NCBI GenBank assembly: GCA_964058845.1
Contig: CAXKVR010000199.1
Location: forward strand, 1-64,000
Reading direction: 5' to 3'
Length of the DNA stretch: 64,000 nt
Origin: Carex sylvatica
Taxonomy: Eukaryota; Streptophyta; Magnoliopsida; Poales; Cyperaceae
The notes under the pieces are model-generated. The model was not told the DNA's origin and searched no databases. It saw nothing but the letters and a program-made list of their open reading frames with translations. Both the position numbers and the translations under genes were made by a program. Below, piece by piece: positions 48,099 to 59,734 of this stretch (its first letter is position 1; each line of letters opens with the position of its first letter).

Positions 48099-51000
48099 TT
48101 CTCTTCCCATATCAAGACAGTACTAAAGTGCTTCGAATACCTTCAATTGGAGTGTTGTATTAGGGTTCTAAATACCCTATTATCTTGCCATATAGAGACA
48201 CTATTAGAGTGGCTCCAAACTCCTTCAAAATGGAGTGTTGTATTAGGGTTGCAACTACCCTCTTCTCTTACCATATATAGACATTAGTAGAGTGCTCCAA
48301 ACACCTTCAATAGGAGTGTGTGTATTACGATTGTAAATGCCATATTATCTTACCATATAGAGACATTACTAGAGTGCTCCAAACACTTTCAATTGGAGTG
48401 TTGTGTTATGGTTGTAAATTCCGCATAATGTTGCCATATAGAGACACTACTAGAGTGCTCAAACGTCTTTAATTGGAGTGTTGTATTAGGGTTGGAAATG
48501 CCCTATTATATTGCGATATAGAGACTACTAGGTTGCTCCAAACATCTTCAATTGTTGTTTTTTATTAGGGTTGTAATTGCCCTATTATCTCTCCATGTAG
48601 GGACACTACTAGAGTGCTCAAACACCTTCAACTGGAGTGTTCTATTAGGGTTGTAAATGACCTATTATCTTGCCATCTGGAGACACTACTAGAGTGCTCC
48701 AAACATTTTCAATTGGAGTGTTGTATTAATGTTGTAATTGCTCTATTATCTTTCCATATAGGGGCACTACTAGAGTGCACCAAACGCCTTCAACTAGAGT
48801 GTTATATTAGGGTTGTAAATGCCCTATTATCTTCCCATCTGGAGACACTACTAGAGAGCTCCAAACAGCTTCAATTGGAGTGTTGTATTAGGGTTGGAAA
48901 TGCCCTATTATATTGCGATATAGAGAGACTACTAGGTTGCTCCAAACATCTTCAATTGTTATTTTTTATTAGGGTCGTAATTGCCCTATTATCTTTCCAT
49001 GTAGGGACACTACAAGAGTGCGCCAAACACCTTCAATTGGAGTATTGTATCAGGGTTGTGAATCCCCTCTTATATTGCCATATTGTGATATAACTAGAGT
49101 ACTCGAAACACCTTCAATTCGAGTGTTGCATTAGGGTTGTAAATGCCCTATTATCTTGCCATATATAGACATTACTAGAGTGCTCCAAACACCTTCCATT
49201 GGAATTTTGTTAGGGCAATAAATGCCCTATTATCTTGCCATATTGAGGCACTACTAGAGTACTCCAAACACCTTCAATTGGAGTGTTATTTTAGGGCTGG
49301 AAATGCCCTATTAAGTTTCCATATAGGAACACTACTAGAGTGCTCCAAACAACATCAATTGGAGTGTTGTATTATGGTGGAAATTGCCCAATTATCTTTC
49401 CATATAGAGACACTACTAGAGTGCTCCAAACACCTTCAATTGGAGTGTTGTATGAGGTTTGTAACTGCCCAATTATCTTGCCATATAGAAATATTACTAG
49501 CGTGCTCCAAACACCTTCAATTGGAGTGTTGTATTAGGGTTGAAAATGCCCTATTATCTTGCCATATAGAGACACTAATAGAGTGCTCAAACGCCTTTAA
49601 TTGGAGTGTTGTATTAGGGTTTTACATGCCCTATTATCTTGCCATCTAGAGGCACTACTAAAGTGCTCCAAACATCTTTAATTAGAGTGTTTTATTAGGG
49701 TCAAAAATGCCCTATTATCTCGCCATATAGTGACATTACTAGAGTGCTCCCAACACCTTCAATTGGAGTGTTGTTAGGGCAAGAAATGCCCTATTATCTT
49801 GCCATATAGAGGCACTACTAGAGTGCACCAAACACCTTCAATTGGAGTGTTATTTTAAGGCTGGAAATAACCTATTATGTTGCCATATAGAGGCACTACT
49901 AGAGTGCTCCAAACACATTCCATTGGAGTGTTTGTACCAGGGTTGTGAATCCCCTCTTTTCTTTTCATATAGGGACACAACTAGAGTGCTCCAAACACCT
50001 TCGATTGGAGTGTTTTATTAGGGTTGTAAATATCCTATTATGTTGCCATATAGGGACACTACTAGAGTGCTCCAAACACCATCAATTGGAGTGTTGTATT
50101 AGGGTTGAAAATGCCCTATTATCTTGCCATATAGAGACACTACTAGAGTCCTCCAAACACCTTCAATTGATGTGTTGTAGAGACATTACTAGAGTCCTCC
50201 AAACACCTTCAATTGGAGTGTTGTATTAGGGTTGAAAATGCCTTATTATCTTGCCATATAGAGACACTACTAGAGTCCTCAAACGCCTTTAATTAGAGTG
50301 TTGTATTAGGGTTGTACATGCCCTATTATCATGCCATCTAGAGACACTACTAGAGTGCTCCAAACATCTTCAATTGGAGTGTTGTATTAGGGTCAAAAAT
50401 GCCCTATTATCTCGCCATATAGTGACATTACTAGAGTGCTCCCAACACCTTCAATTGGAGTGTTGTTAGGGCAAGAAATGCCCTATTATCTTGTCATATA
50501 GAGGCACTACTAGCGTGCTACAAACACCTTCAATTGGAGTGTTATTTTAAGGCTAGAAATAACCTATTATGTTGCCATATAGAGGCACTACTAGAGTGCT
50601 CCAAACACATTCCATTGAAGTGTTTGTACCAGGGTTGTGAATCCCCTCTTATCTTTTCATATAGGGACACAACTAGAGTACTCCAAACACCTTCGATTGG
50701 ATTGTTTTATTAGGGTTGTAAATATCCTATTATGTTGCCATATAGGGACACTACTAGAGTGCTCCAAACACCATCAATTGGAGTGTTGTATTATGGTTGA
50801 AAATGCCTAATTATCTTGCCATATAGAGACACTACTAGAGTGCTCCAAACACCTTCAATTGGAGTATTGAATGAGGTTTGTAAATGCCCAATTATCTTGC
50901 CATATAGAGACATTACTACAGTGCTCCAAACACCTACAATTGGAGTGTTGTATTAGGGCTTTAAATGCCCAATTTTGTTGCTATATAGGGAAACTACTAG

Positions 51001-53007
51001 ATTGGTCCAAACGCCTTCAATTTGAGTGTTGTATCAGGGTTGTAAATGCTCTATTATCTTGGCATCTTGAGACTCTACTAGAATGCTCCAAACACCATCA
51101 ATTGGAGTGTTATTTTAGGGTTGTAAATTCCGAATTATATTGCCATCTGGAGACACTACTAGAGTGCTGCAAGCACCTTCAATTGAAGTGTTGTATTTGG
51201 GTTGTAATTGCCCGATTATCTTGCCATATAGAGACATTACTGGAGTGCTCCAAACAACTTCAATTGGAGTGTTGTATTTGGGCTTTAAATGCCTAATTTT
51301 TTTGCCATATAGGGACACTACTAGAGTGCTCCAAATGCCTTTAATTGGAGTGTTGTATTAGGGTTGAAAATGACCTATTATCTTGCCATATAGAGACACT
51401 ACTACTGTGCTCCAAACCCCTTTAATTGGGGTGTTATATTAGGGTTCTAAATGCCCTATTATCTTGCCATCTGGAGACACTACTAGAGTGATCCAAACAC
51501 ATTCAATTGAAGTATTGTATTAGGGTTGTAATTGACCGATTATCTTGCAAGATATAGACAATACTAGAGTGCTCCAAACACCATCAATTGGAGAGTTGTA
51601 TTAGGGTTGCAACTACTCCCGTCACTTGCCATATAGAGATAATACTAGAGTGCTCCAAACACCATCAATAGGAGTGTTGTATCAGGGTTGTAAAGGCCCG
51701 ATTATATTGCAATCTGGAGACACTACTAGGGTGCTCCAAACACCCTCAATTGGAAAGATGCATTACGATTGTAAATGCCCTATTATCTTGCTATATAGAG
51801 ATATCACTAGAGTACTTGAAATAACTTCAATTGGAGTGTGGTATTTGGGTTGTAAATGCCTTATTTTCTTTCCATCTGGAGAGACTACTAGAGTACTCCA
51901 AACACCTTCAATTGAAGCGTTGTATTTGGGTTGTGAATGCCTATTATCATGCCATATAGAGGCACTACTAGAGTGCTCCAAACACCTTCAACTGGGGTGT
52001 TCTATTAGGGTTGTAAAAGCCTCATTATCTTGCCATATAGAGACAGTACTAGAGTGCTCCAAACACCATCAATTTGAGTATTGTATTAGGGTTGTAAATG
52101 CCCTATTATCTTGCCATATAGAGGTACTACTAGAGTGCCCCAAACACCTTCAATTGGAGTGTTCTATTAGGGTTGTAAATATCCTATTATCTTGCCATCT
52201 GGAGACACTACTAGAGTGCTTCAAACATCTTCAATTGGAGTATTGTATTAGGATTGAAAATGCCTTATTATCTTTGCATGTAGAGACACTACAAGAGTGC
52301 TCCAAACACCTTCAATTGGAATGTTGTATTAGGGTTGTAAATCCTCTGTTATCTTGCCATATAGAGATATTATTGGAGTGCTCCAGACACCTTCAATTGG
52401 AGTGTTGTATTAGGGTTGTAAATGCCCTATTATATTGACATCTGGAGATACTACTAGAGTGCTCCAAACACCTTCAATTGGAGTGTTGTATTTGGGTGGT
52501 AAATGCCCTATTATCTTGCCATATACATTACTAGAGTGCTCCAAACACTTTCAATTGGAGTGTTGTATTTGGGCTTTAAAAGCCCAATTTTGTTTCTATA
52601 TAGGGACACTACTAGAGTGGTCCAAACGCCTTAAATTTGAGTGTTGTATCAGGGTTGTAAATGCCGTATTATCTTGGCATCTGGAGGCTCTACTAGAATG
52701 CTCCAAGCACCTTCAATTGGAGTGTTGTTTTAGGGTCGTAAATGCCCTATTATATTGCCATCTGGAGACACTACTAGAGTGCTCCAAGCACCTTCAATTT
52801 AAGTGTTGTATTTGGGTTGTAATTGCTCGATTATCTTGCCAAATATGGACAATACTAGAGTGCTCCAAACACGATCAATTGGAGAGTTGTATTAGGGCTG
52901 TAAATGCGCTATTATGTTGCCATATAGGGACACTACTAGAGTGCTTCAAACACCTTCAATTGGAGTGTTGTATTAGAGCTGTAAATACTCTATTATTTTG
53001 CCATTTA

Positions 53008-53147
53008 GCTTAGCCCTTTCAAGCCTACTTGTATACTTGTTTTTCCCCCGAAAAAACCAAATTACTTACTACTCCCGTGACAAGGTTCCGGTGCTTGGCT
53101 ACTACCTGACCTACTATTCGTGACTTCTCCCTAAACTACTTACTAGC
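53008..53147. other. Unassigned junction between satellite and WAK fragment
   Basis: About 140 bp of non-satellite sequence with a C5 run (53046-53050) and recurring CTACT. It is not recognisable as normal WAK continuation, so a second junction is likely near 53147. Confidence 0.4.
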
Positions 53148-53876
53148 CTAGTCAACTACAATTGGCACATTTTCGATATTCTTCTCATAGAATCCGAACC
53201 CTTGTAGATCCTGAACAGTGAATTTGTACTAGTCTTCCTGCACCAGCATAGCATAATTGCAAGGGTTGAACGCCCAAGCTGCGTTTCTAGGGAAACCCCA
53301 CTCCACTTCATAGTAGTTGAGCCCTTTTGGGATGGCTGTCTGGCAACAACCCAATCCATTGCATGAGCCATTATCACCGGTTGTGCTATTCAGGCTGTCA
53401 CAGAAGGACGCACAACCTGATGAGTAAGAACTGTTACCTTGGTTGCCATTAATATATGCCAAGCTGTAGCAGCCAATCACAGTGAACTTGTTGCATTTGT
53501 TGGAGAAGAGAAATGGAATTAATTCATCAATCCCAATTGACGGATTGGACATATTCACCTCGCTGGTTTTGTTAAAGCAGTCATAGCCAATGTAATTGAG
53601 GGTTTGTGCTTCAGCAGTAGATATGTTGATGTCTAATATCTCAATATTGCCTCCCAAGAATTCTTTTGGGGGAGTAAACGAGTCGTTGCAGTTAAGATCA
53701 AATCCGTCCCGGTAACAACCGGTCTGGATTCCAAATGGGTATGGGATTGAGGTATTACCACATTTGTCTGGGCAATTAGGCAATGTGGAGGCGACTGCAG
53801 TAGTTGGTAAGATTATTAGGCATATCAGTTTCAGGTAGAGAAAGATGAATATCCTTTTAATCAAAGGAGAGGCCAT
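53148..53876 (-). pseudogene. Wall-associated receptor kinase (WAK/WAKL) ectodomain fragment
   Basis: From the Met at 53876 the frame encodes a signal peptide (hydrophobic FIFLYLKLICLIIL, residues about 8-21). The galacturonan-binding WAK domain follows: LPNCPDKCGNTSIPYPFG, GCYRDGFDLNCN, CSSGC-type Cys pattern and GLGCCQT. TAG codons occur at 53229-53231 and 53148-53150, both at positions where relatives usually have Trp (EDW and VDW contexts). After the second stop the similarity ends. The EGF, transmembrane and kinase parts are absent, with the satellite beginning 140 bp away. Intact WAKs bind pectin at the cell wall and signal through the kinase; this one cannot. Confidence 0.83.
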
Positions 53877-54367
53877 AATCGCTCTTGCTTTCACACACAA
53901 TAATATTGCAGAATAAAAAGAGATGAATATCCTTTCTCTACAAGTCCATTTATATGAGTTCTAACTTCTAACCCGTTGACTTTTTTAAGATAACTAATTG
54001 CATCAACAATATTCGAAAATGCTAAAATCATACTGAAATTTGTAAAAAGCTCTATTTCTCCAATGAAAATGTACAAATTAATTAGGACCATAATTTCGGT
54101 AAAATTCATGTACATTAAAAAAACTTTATTGATCAAAATAAATTTTTGACACCTTATTAATAATAGCCTAGGATATTTAAGGATTTATGTAATTCACAAT
54201 AATGTATAGAAGTGATCTCATCTCATGCACTTTAAAGGAGCTACAATTTATGGCTTCATTACAAAAAAAAAAATGTATAGAATTTTTTATTTTGTACCAT
54301 ATTCAGAGCCATGGAATCAATGTTTAAATAATGCTCTGTGGTCCACTGCAATGGGATCATGAAGAAA
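53877..54367. other. AT-rich sequence upstream of the WAK fragment
   Basis: Presumed remains of the WAK promoter (minus strand). No clear TATA position can be assigned, and no other gene is seen. Confidence 0.4.
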
Positions 54368-54375
54368 GCAATAAC

Positions 54376-54856
54376 GTATGTTACCCTGACACTCCTAGAA
54401 AGCCATCGTATCCGTGTCCGACACGTATCCGACACCGACACGCCTCCGACACGGCCACGATACGTATCAGACACGCCGCTGGCGTATCAGCTTACGTGAC
54501 ATATCCTTAATCACTTGATACGGTCTCCGATACGGCCCTGACACTTCTGGATACGGACAGGATACGTTCATAGGAGCTGGATACGTCTGTAGACCGCGTA
54601 TCAGAGCTGGATACGTACATAGACCGCCTGTAGACCGTGCAGGGACAGCGCCATGCTGTAGACCGCGCATGCACCGCGCCAAAAAATGGGTTTTTTTTTG
54701 CACCTGACGAGATTAATACAAGTGGTAAATTAATAATATAATTAAAATAATAAATATATAATAGCCGTATTGTGTCCTCCATTTTTGAAAATTGCCGTAT
54801 CGCCGTACCCGTGTTATGTCCGACATGATACCCGTACCCGTATCCATGCAACATAG
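54376..54856. mobile_element. Non-autonomous hAT-like element with GATACG motif array
   Basis: The ends GTATGTTACCC and (reverse) CTATGTTGCATGG form a short imperfect terminal repeat. The flanks GCAATAAC (54368-54375) and GCTATAAC (54857-54864) match at 7 of 8 bases, fitting the 8-bp duplication of hAT elements. The 481-bp body is GC-richer than its surroundings and full of CGTATCCG/GATACG and GTAGACCG motifs. It encodes nothing recognisable. Confidence 0.7.
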
Positions 54857-54949
54857 GCTATAACAAATGGCAGTTATCACTGAAATTATTTTTCATAACA
54901 ATCCATAATTAACACACACACACAAACACACATATTATATTATAATAAC

Positions 54950-55190
54950 GGATATATTAAAATGTGCTTGCACATCAAATATTATATTTTTTTATTCTTT
55001 TACTATTTACTAAGTATTTTACAAAATTATTGTTTTCAAACCATTGAATTTTTGTACCCATCTTAATAAATAGTAAAAAATAAAAAAAAAATGTAAAATT
55101 TGATCTGCAAGCACATTTTAATATAGCCATCATATTGAATGGTTTGGATCGACTGTTTGGACTTTAAAAATATAGTGTGTAATCCGGTGT
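54950..55190. mobile_element. Foldback MITE M5, same family as M1-M4
   Basis: Inverted arms carry ATTAAAATGTGCTTGCA against TGCAAGCACATTTTAAT, and TTTTACTATTTACTAAG against TTAATAAATAGTAAAA. The right arm continues into GGTTTGGATCGACTGTTTGG, as in the other copies. It is smaller and more diverged. Confidence 0.75.
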
Positions 55191-55221
55191 CACAAAAAAA
55201 TAGTGTAAGTGGATCTCTCTT

Positions 55222-55222
55222 C

Positions 55223-55253
<31 letters not shown>

Positions 55254-55296
55254 CAGATATATATATATACATATATATATATACAGATATATATAT

Positions 55297-55330
<34 letters not shown>

Positions 55331-55332
55331 GC
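55222..55332. repeat. (TA)n/(CA)n compound microsatellite
   Basis: Alternating TA runs with CATA and CAGATA interruptions and a (CA) run at about 55298-55314. It lies next to MITE M5. Confidence 0.9.
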
Positions 55333-55784
55333 GCACATATACACATGCAGCTTGAGTACACTCAATCACTGTAGATTGAGTACACTATCAGTAATTTTAT
55401 AAAGTGTTGAATCCAGTAGCAAGCAACAATTTTTCTATCTAATACAATAGTGAAATAATCAAGAAAATTATAAATTTGTCGTCCAAAATGATTGAAATAT
55501 GTGGTTCATGCTGCATTTCTTGGATTATTTGTTCGAATTTTGGATATCAAAATCTGGGCCGATGTAATTATAATGACATATATTGGGATTTCAAGATGAC
55601 TAAAACTCGGGCTCAAAGTGCTCCGGACAATCCTAACCGTTTCCAACGGTTCAAGTGCACATGACCCCTTTCTGAAACTAGTTAACATTACATGACGAGG
55701 TATAACCGTTGTGCTTCCATATTTAATTAACATGATAATTGCGGACGTACAACATACCATATTGTATTACAAAATGTTTAATTA

Positions 55785-57145
55785 TTTGTCATATCTTCTG
55801 TAGTAAATATCTTCTGGGAATTGTAATTACATCATCATCTATTTTTAATTATGGACGTCAGAAGAATTAGTCATGTATATGAAGACTCTGGAAAGTCATA
55901 TAACCGGTCGCCATCTCTGATTATGTCAGTTATAATTTGACATTAATTAGTTTGCACTTGACGAAGCCTCCAGATAAGCTGTATAGCAATAAAACAAGCG
56001 CTCATGAATAAAACAAATATTATGTCAGGACAGGAACTTTGTGAGTCTGATTTTGAATCAGCATAACAAATGTTACTCATTTTATAATGACATAAATTAA
56101 TTATGAGTGATTAAAATCGTTAAAACATACATATAAGGGATTAATAATCTTTACTCTCTCCTCTCTACAGATTGATTAATGAGGTAAATTAATGAGGTAT
56201 ATTCTTCTGAAATGGAGGAAAAAAATAAACTAAAACTTCATTGCTTAAACAGAATCACAAAAGTCTAACGGCTGGGACAATAATGTCTTTCACATGAGAG
56301 GTTGCATGTTCATTAGAGGATCTGTTATAAATATTTATACATAGAAGCCTCGACCTTATTATTTATCTAAAAAGTAAAGTACATTGTGGTCGAGGTTTCG
56401 GATACAAAAGAACATACAATATTGGACCACAACTGTTTCTTTGATTGTAAAAATGTCAACTGGAAATTGTAATAACAAGATATATTTGAAGAACATCAGA
56501 AGAATTAGTCATGGAGAATGGTTCATGCACAGACTCTTAAAAGTCATATAATCAGTTGCCATCAACTGATCGATTATATATGTCTAGTTTAATTGGACAA
56601 ATTTAGTTTGCACTTTACTAAGCCTCCGTGAGTGTTGTACAGCAATTAAACATGCTCTCATTAACTGGTCTAGACAGGAAATTGTTAGCCTGAATTTGAA
56701 ACCAGCAAATAAAATATTACTTCTACAATTATTTACTAAAATCATCAGAACATACATATAATTGCTATAAACCGGACGGTTTCCAATTAGTTAAAAGTTC
56801 GTCATATGAATTGTGCAAACTCATTAACTAAATCACCATACAAAAGTTCAAGTTCAGAACGCGTGTATTAAGAACATACCATAATTTACCAATTTTTTTT
56901 TTTTTATTATATTTAGTTGTACTAAATGTCAAGTGGGAATTGTTATTACATCATCTACGTTAAGGATTTCAGCATATTAGTCATGGGGAATGCACCTATA
57001 TAGCTGACTTTTAGAAGTCATATAATTAGTTGCTATCATATTTGAGATTTAATCTGACATTTTTGTTTTGTACTTAACTAAACCTCCAGATGGAGTTTGA
57101 TTACAACAAAACATACGCAGTTTTCATAAAATATTAGTTGCATGA
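55785..57145. repeat. Three diverged copies of an unassigned 250-350-bp repeat
   Basis: Copies at about 55785-56150, 56440-56765 and 56905-57145 share ordered landmarks: AATTGTAATTACATCATC-like, TTAGTCATG, AAGTCATATAA, then a TTTGCACTT...AAGCCTCC-like block. A partial fourth copy lies at about 61895-61985. No coding potential is seen. Confidence 0.6.
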
Positions 57146-57217
57146 AGAATATCTGCAAAAATTTCATCTAAATTATATCGACATCCTTTCAGCTGGTTGC
57201 TCATAAATGATTATATT

Positions 57218-57311
57218 TTGTCCATTTCCACTATGCGATCGACGACCCAAAGCAGTTGTTCAACAAATTCTATATATTTATTAAATCATATTGTCCATTT
57301 CCACTATGCGA
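57218..57311. repeat. 21-bp direct repeat
   Basis: TTGTCCATTTCCACTATGCG and the following A occur at 57218-57238 and again at 57291-57311. Confidence 0.9.
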
Positions 57312-57499
57312 CAATCCAATTTTTCACAAGGTACTTAAGTAGTCAAACCTATTGTTTTAAATTTTTTTAATTATTATGTTATTGAAATTAATTGAATTTC
57401 TTTTTAAAATTTTATATTAATTTAACTCTCTCATAAAACGGTAAATGTTTACTTGTAGGCTAGTGCTTTTAATTAATTAAATTATAGCATTTATAACCC

Positions 57500-59504
57500 G
57501 TTTTATAAGATGAGTATTATAAGAAAATAGTTTTATGTGATACAAAATAAAGTTTGTCATTTATTTTGATATGTACAAAACATGTACAACTAAAGACTCT
57601 CATATGGTCATAAGTGATTTTTTGTTGATAAAAAATTTCTAATGGACTTTTATTTTTTAAAATAACACTAGACAATCTATTAATTAAATATGTGACACAA
57701 AGTTCGACATCCGACCAATAAATTTTAGAAATATTATTTTGAAATAACAAAGATTGTGTCATTTCTAATAAACGTATATTTTCCCTTTCCGGTACTCCAA
57801 TTTGTTCCGGAGTATTTATTCAAATTGTTTGGTGTATAATACATTTTTCTCTAAAGAGACTTGAAATTTTGTTATTTATAAATTATGTTCTATTATATGA
57901 TCTAAAAATTTTCAGTTGTGCATTAATTTGTGTTTCTATAAGACATAAAACTTCATAAAAGCACTCAAATACTTCATCTTTAGATTTTTTTTAAATATAG
58001 CCAACTTGCTTTTGAAAAGTCATCAATAAATATAACAAAATATATGAATACATTATTTGAATCAATTGGGCCGGTCCCCATATATCAGATATCAGAATGT
58101 ACTAAATATAAAACAACTTCACTTTTGCTAGTAGAAAGAGAAAAAATAAAGTTTTTTTGTTGTGTCGGTTCCCATATATCAGAATGTACTAAAACAGAAT
58201 GTACAATTCAAATTTTTGAAATCTAAGATACTATTTAAAATCTTTTCGAAAGGATGTCCAAGTCTTTTGTGCCAATGATCAGAGTTAACGAATTTTGCGG
58301 AAGGACAAAAATTTCATTTGGAGTTTAGAAAATAGCGTCCATTTTCAAGAAATCCTTCACCAATCTTTATGCCGGTTTCCCAGTCATGTAATACAATATT
58401 TTTACAATAAAATATTGCATTACAATTTAATTCTTGTGTTAATTTATTTACAGAAATTAAGTTTCCGGAAAATATTTCCAAATATAAATATTTTTAATTT
58501 GTTTATTTCATAAGTTAATTTCTCCTATGTCATTTACTTTTTCCTTCATACTGTTTGCAACTAAGACATACCATTGGTCGATTTGAGGTTTGACAATAAT
58601 TATTTGTTATCAAACATATAATCTGTTGCACCACTATCTATAATTATTTGGTCAAACAAATTAAATTTTTGAGAGAGAGATATAGTACCACATGAGCTCT
58701 TATTTTGATTTTGGTTAGCAAGCATTATGATCATTTGTTGGAGAAGGTGTCGTGGCATTGAGATCGAATTTTTTTTGCACTTGAGTGGAAAACAAATGCA
58801 TCTCCCCTAGTGCAATCCAATTCATCTCTTCTCCGCCACTTTCCACCCTTTTGGTCTGAGATTAGGTTATAAAAACCAACACCGATCTCGGGTGCCCCAC
58901 TTTTTTTGCAATTTGGACAACTATTGGGATTGCTTTGGTGATTGGTGAGACCAGAGTTTTGTGTCATGGTTGTTGTTTGATTTTTTGGGAAATATTTTTT
59001 TTAAGTGAATCTAATCAAAAACAGTTTTTTTATTCTTTTACTGATATTTTATTACCAGTTTTCTGATATGTGCAAAGAGATGACTACTTTGGTTGTTTGG
59101 CTCTTATCCTTCTTTCTCTTGACACTTGTTGAGTTGTTAGCTCTTTAGATCTTGACTCTATTTTCTTGACAATAATTGAGTTCTTGGCTCTTTGGCTCTT
59201 GACTCTTTTTTTCGTTGGTACTGACTAGCTTTGCTAGTTTGGGTGACACTTGCTACCATGTTATTTTTTGTAAGGCAAGAGAGGAGAGATTAAGAAAACA
59301 AATTATATTGCAATCTTATTTTTTAGATTTATATGTGTCTCTATTTATAGTTACAAGGCATTCAAAAACTAGCCATTAGAATGCACTATTCTCTATTGCT
59401 ATTAATTACAGAGCACTATCTCCTACAACTACAAGAGGTACTATTTCCTATTCTATTAAATAAATTGGCAGTTAATAATTTGAATTCTATTTTATATTTT
59501 AACA
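57500..59504 (-). mobile_element. Truncated Ty1/copia element, minus strand
   Basis: The right end is a likely 5' LTR (59259-59504), starting TGTTAAAATA on the minus strand and ending AATAACA, followed by a TGGTAGCAAG primer-site-like sequence. Coding remnants in order are a gag piece (58731-58967), the protease site (IIIDSGATDYMF, about 58610-58655), the integrase zinc region (HWHKRLGHPFEK, about 58240-58285) and integrase core C-terminal part (57517-57762, VTYLINRLSSVIL). RT, RNase H and a 3' LTR are absent. Confidence 0.72.
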
Positions 59505-59734
59505 ATAGTGACAAATTCTTGTAGAGATTCATATATGGTACCAGATTGACTTTTTTGCACCAATTAATGCCAGTATTTTATCCAGGCAAATGAATTCCTG
59601 TCCCAAAATTTGTGCCACTAGGCATTTGAAAATCACACCAAGATAACATGTAATTCTCAGTTCCATATAATTATCTGTCATCACGTAGCTTGATAGGGTC
59701 GTATATGCAAATGTAATTGATATCTGAACATCCG

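Larger units (their letters stand above)
26294..53007. repeat. 81-bp satellite array with higher-order repeats (about 330 monomers)
   Basis: A tandem monomer of 81 bp contains, in order, GAGTGCTCCAAACACC, TTCAATTGGAGTGTTG, TATTAGGGTTGTAAATG, CCCTATTATCTTGCC and ATATAGAGACACTACTA. Monomers near both ends (26294-27650 and 48100-53007) are individually diverged. The core consists of near-identical multi-monomer units. Because 81 is 27 codons and the consensus lacks stops in more than one frame, long open frames appear on both strands. They are not conserved across the higher-order units, whose lengths are not multiples of three. No promoter or domain supports coding. I do not recognise the satellite family. 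Confidence 0.97.

Noticed and set aside
26294..53007. CRISPR-like or true telomeric array
   Set aside because: There are no unique spacers between repeats, and TTAGGGTT occurs once per 81 bp rather than in tandem. It is a satellite.
26395..53013. Dozens of long open frames encoding Cys-rich 27-residue repeats
   Set aside because: They follow from a stop-free 81-bp satellite monomer. They occur in several frames and on both strands, are broken by the insertions in each higher-order unit, and have no start, splice or domain context.
54259..54854. Minus-strand frames of 71-115 codons
   Set aside because: They translate the GATACG-rich hAT-like element and show no protein family.
55063..55402. 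Frames rich in Tyr-Ile on both strands
   Set aside because: They translate the TA/CA microsatellite.
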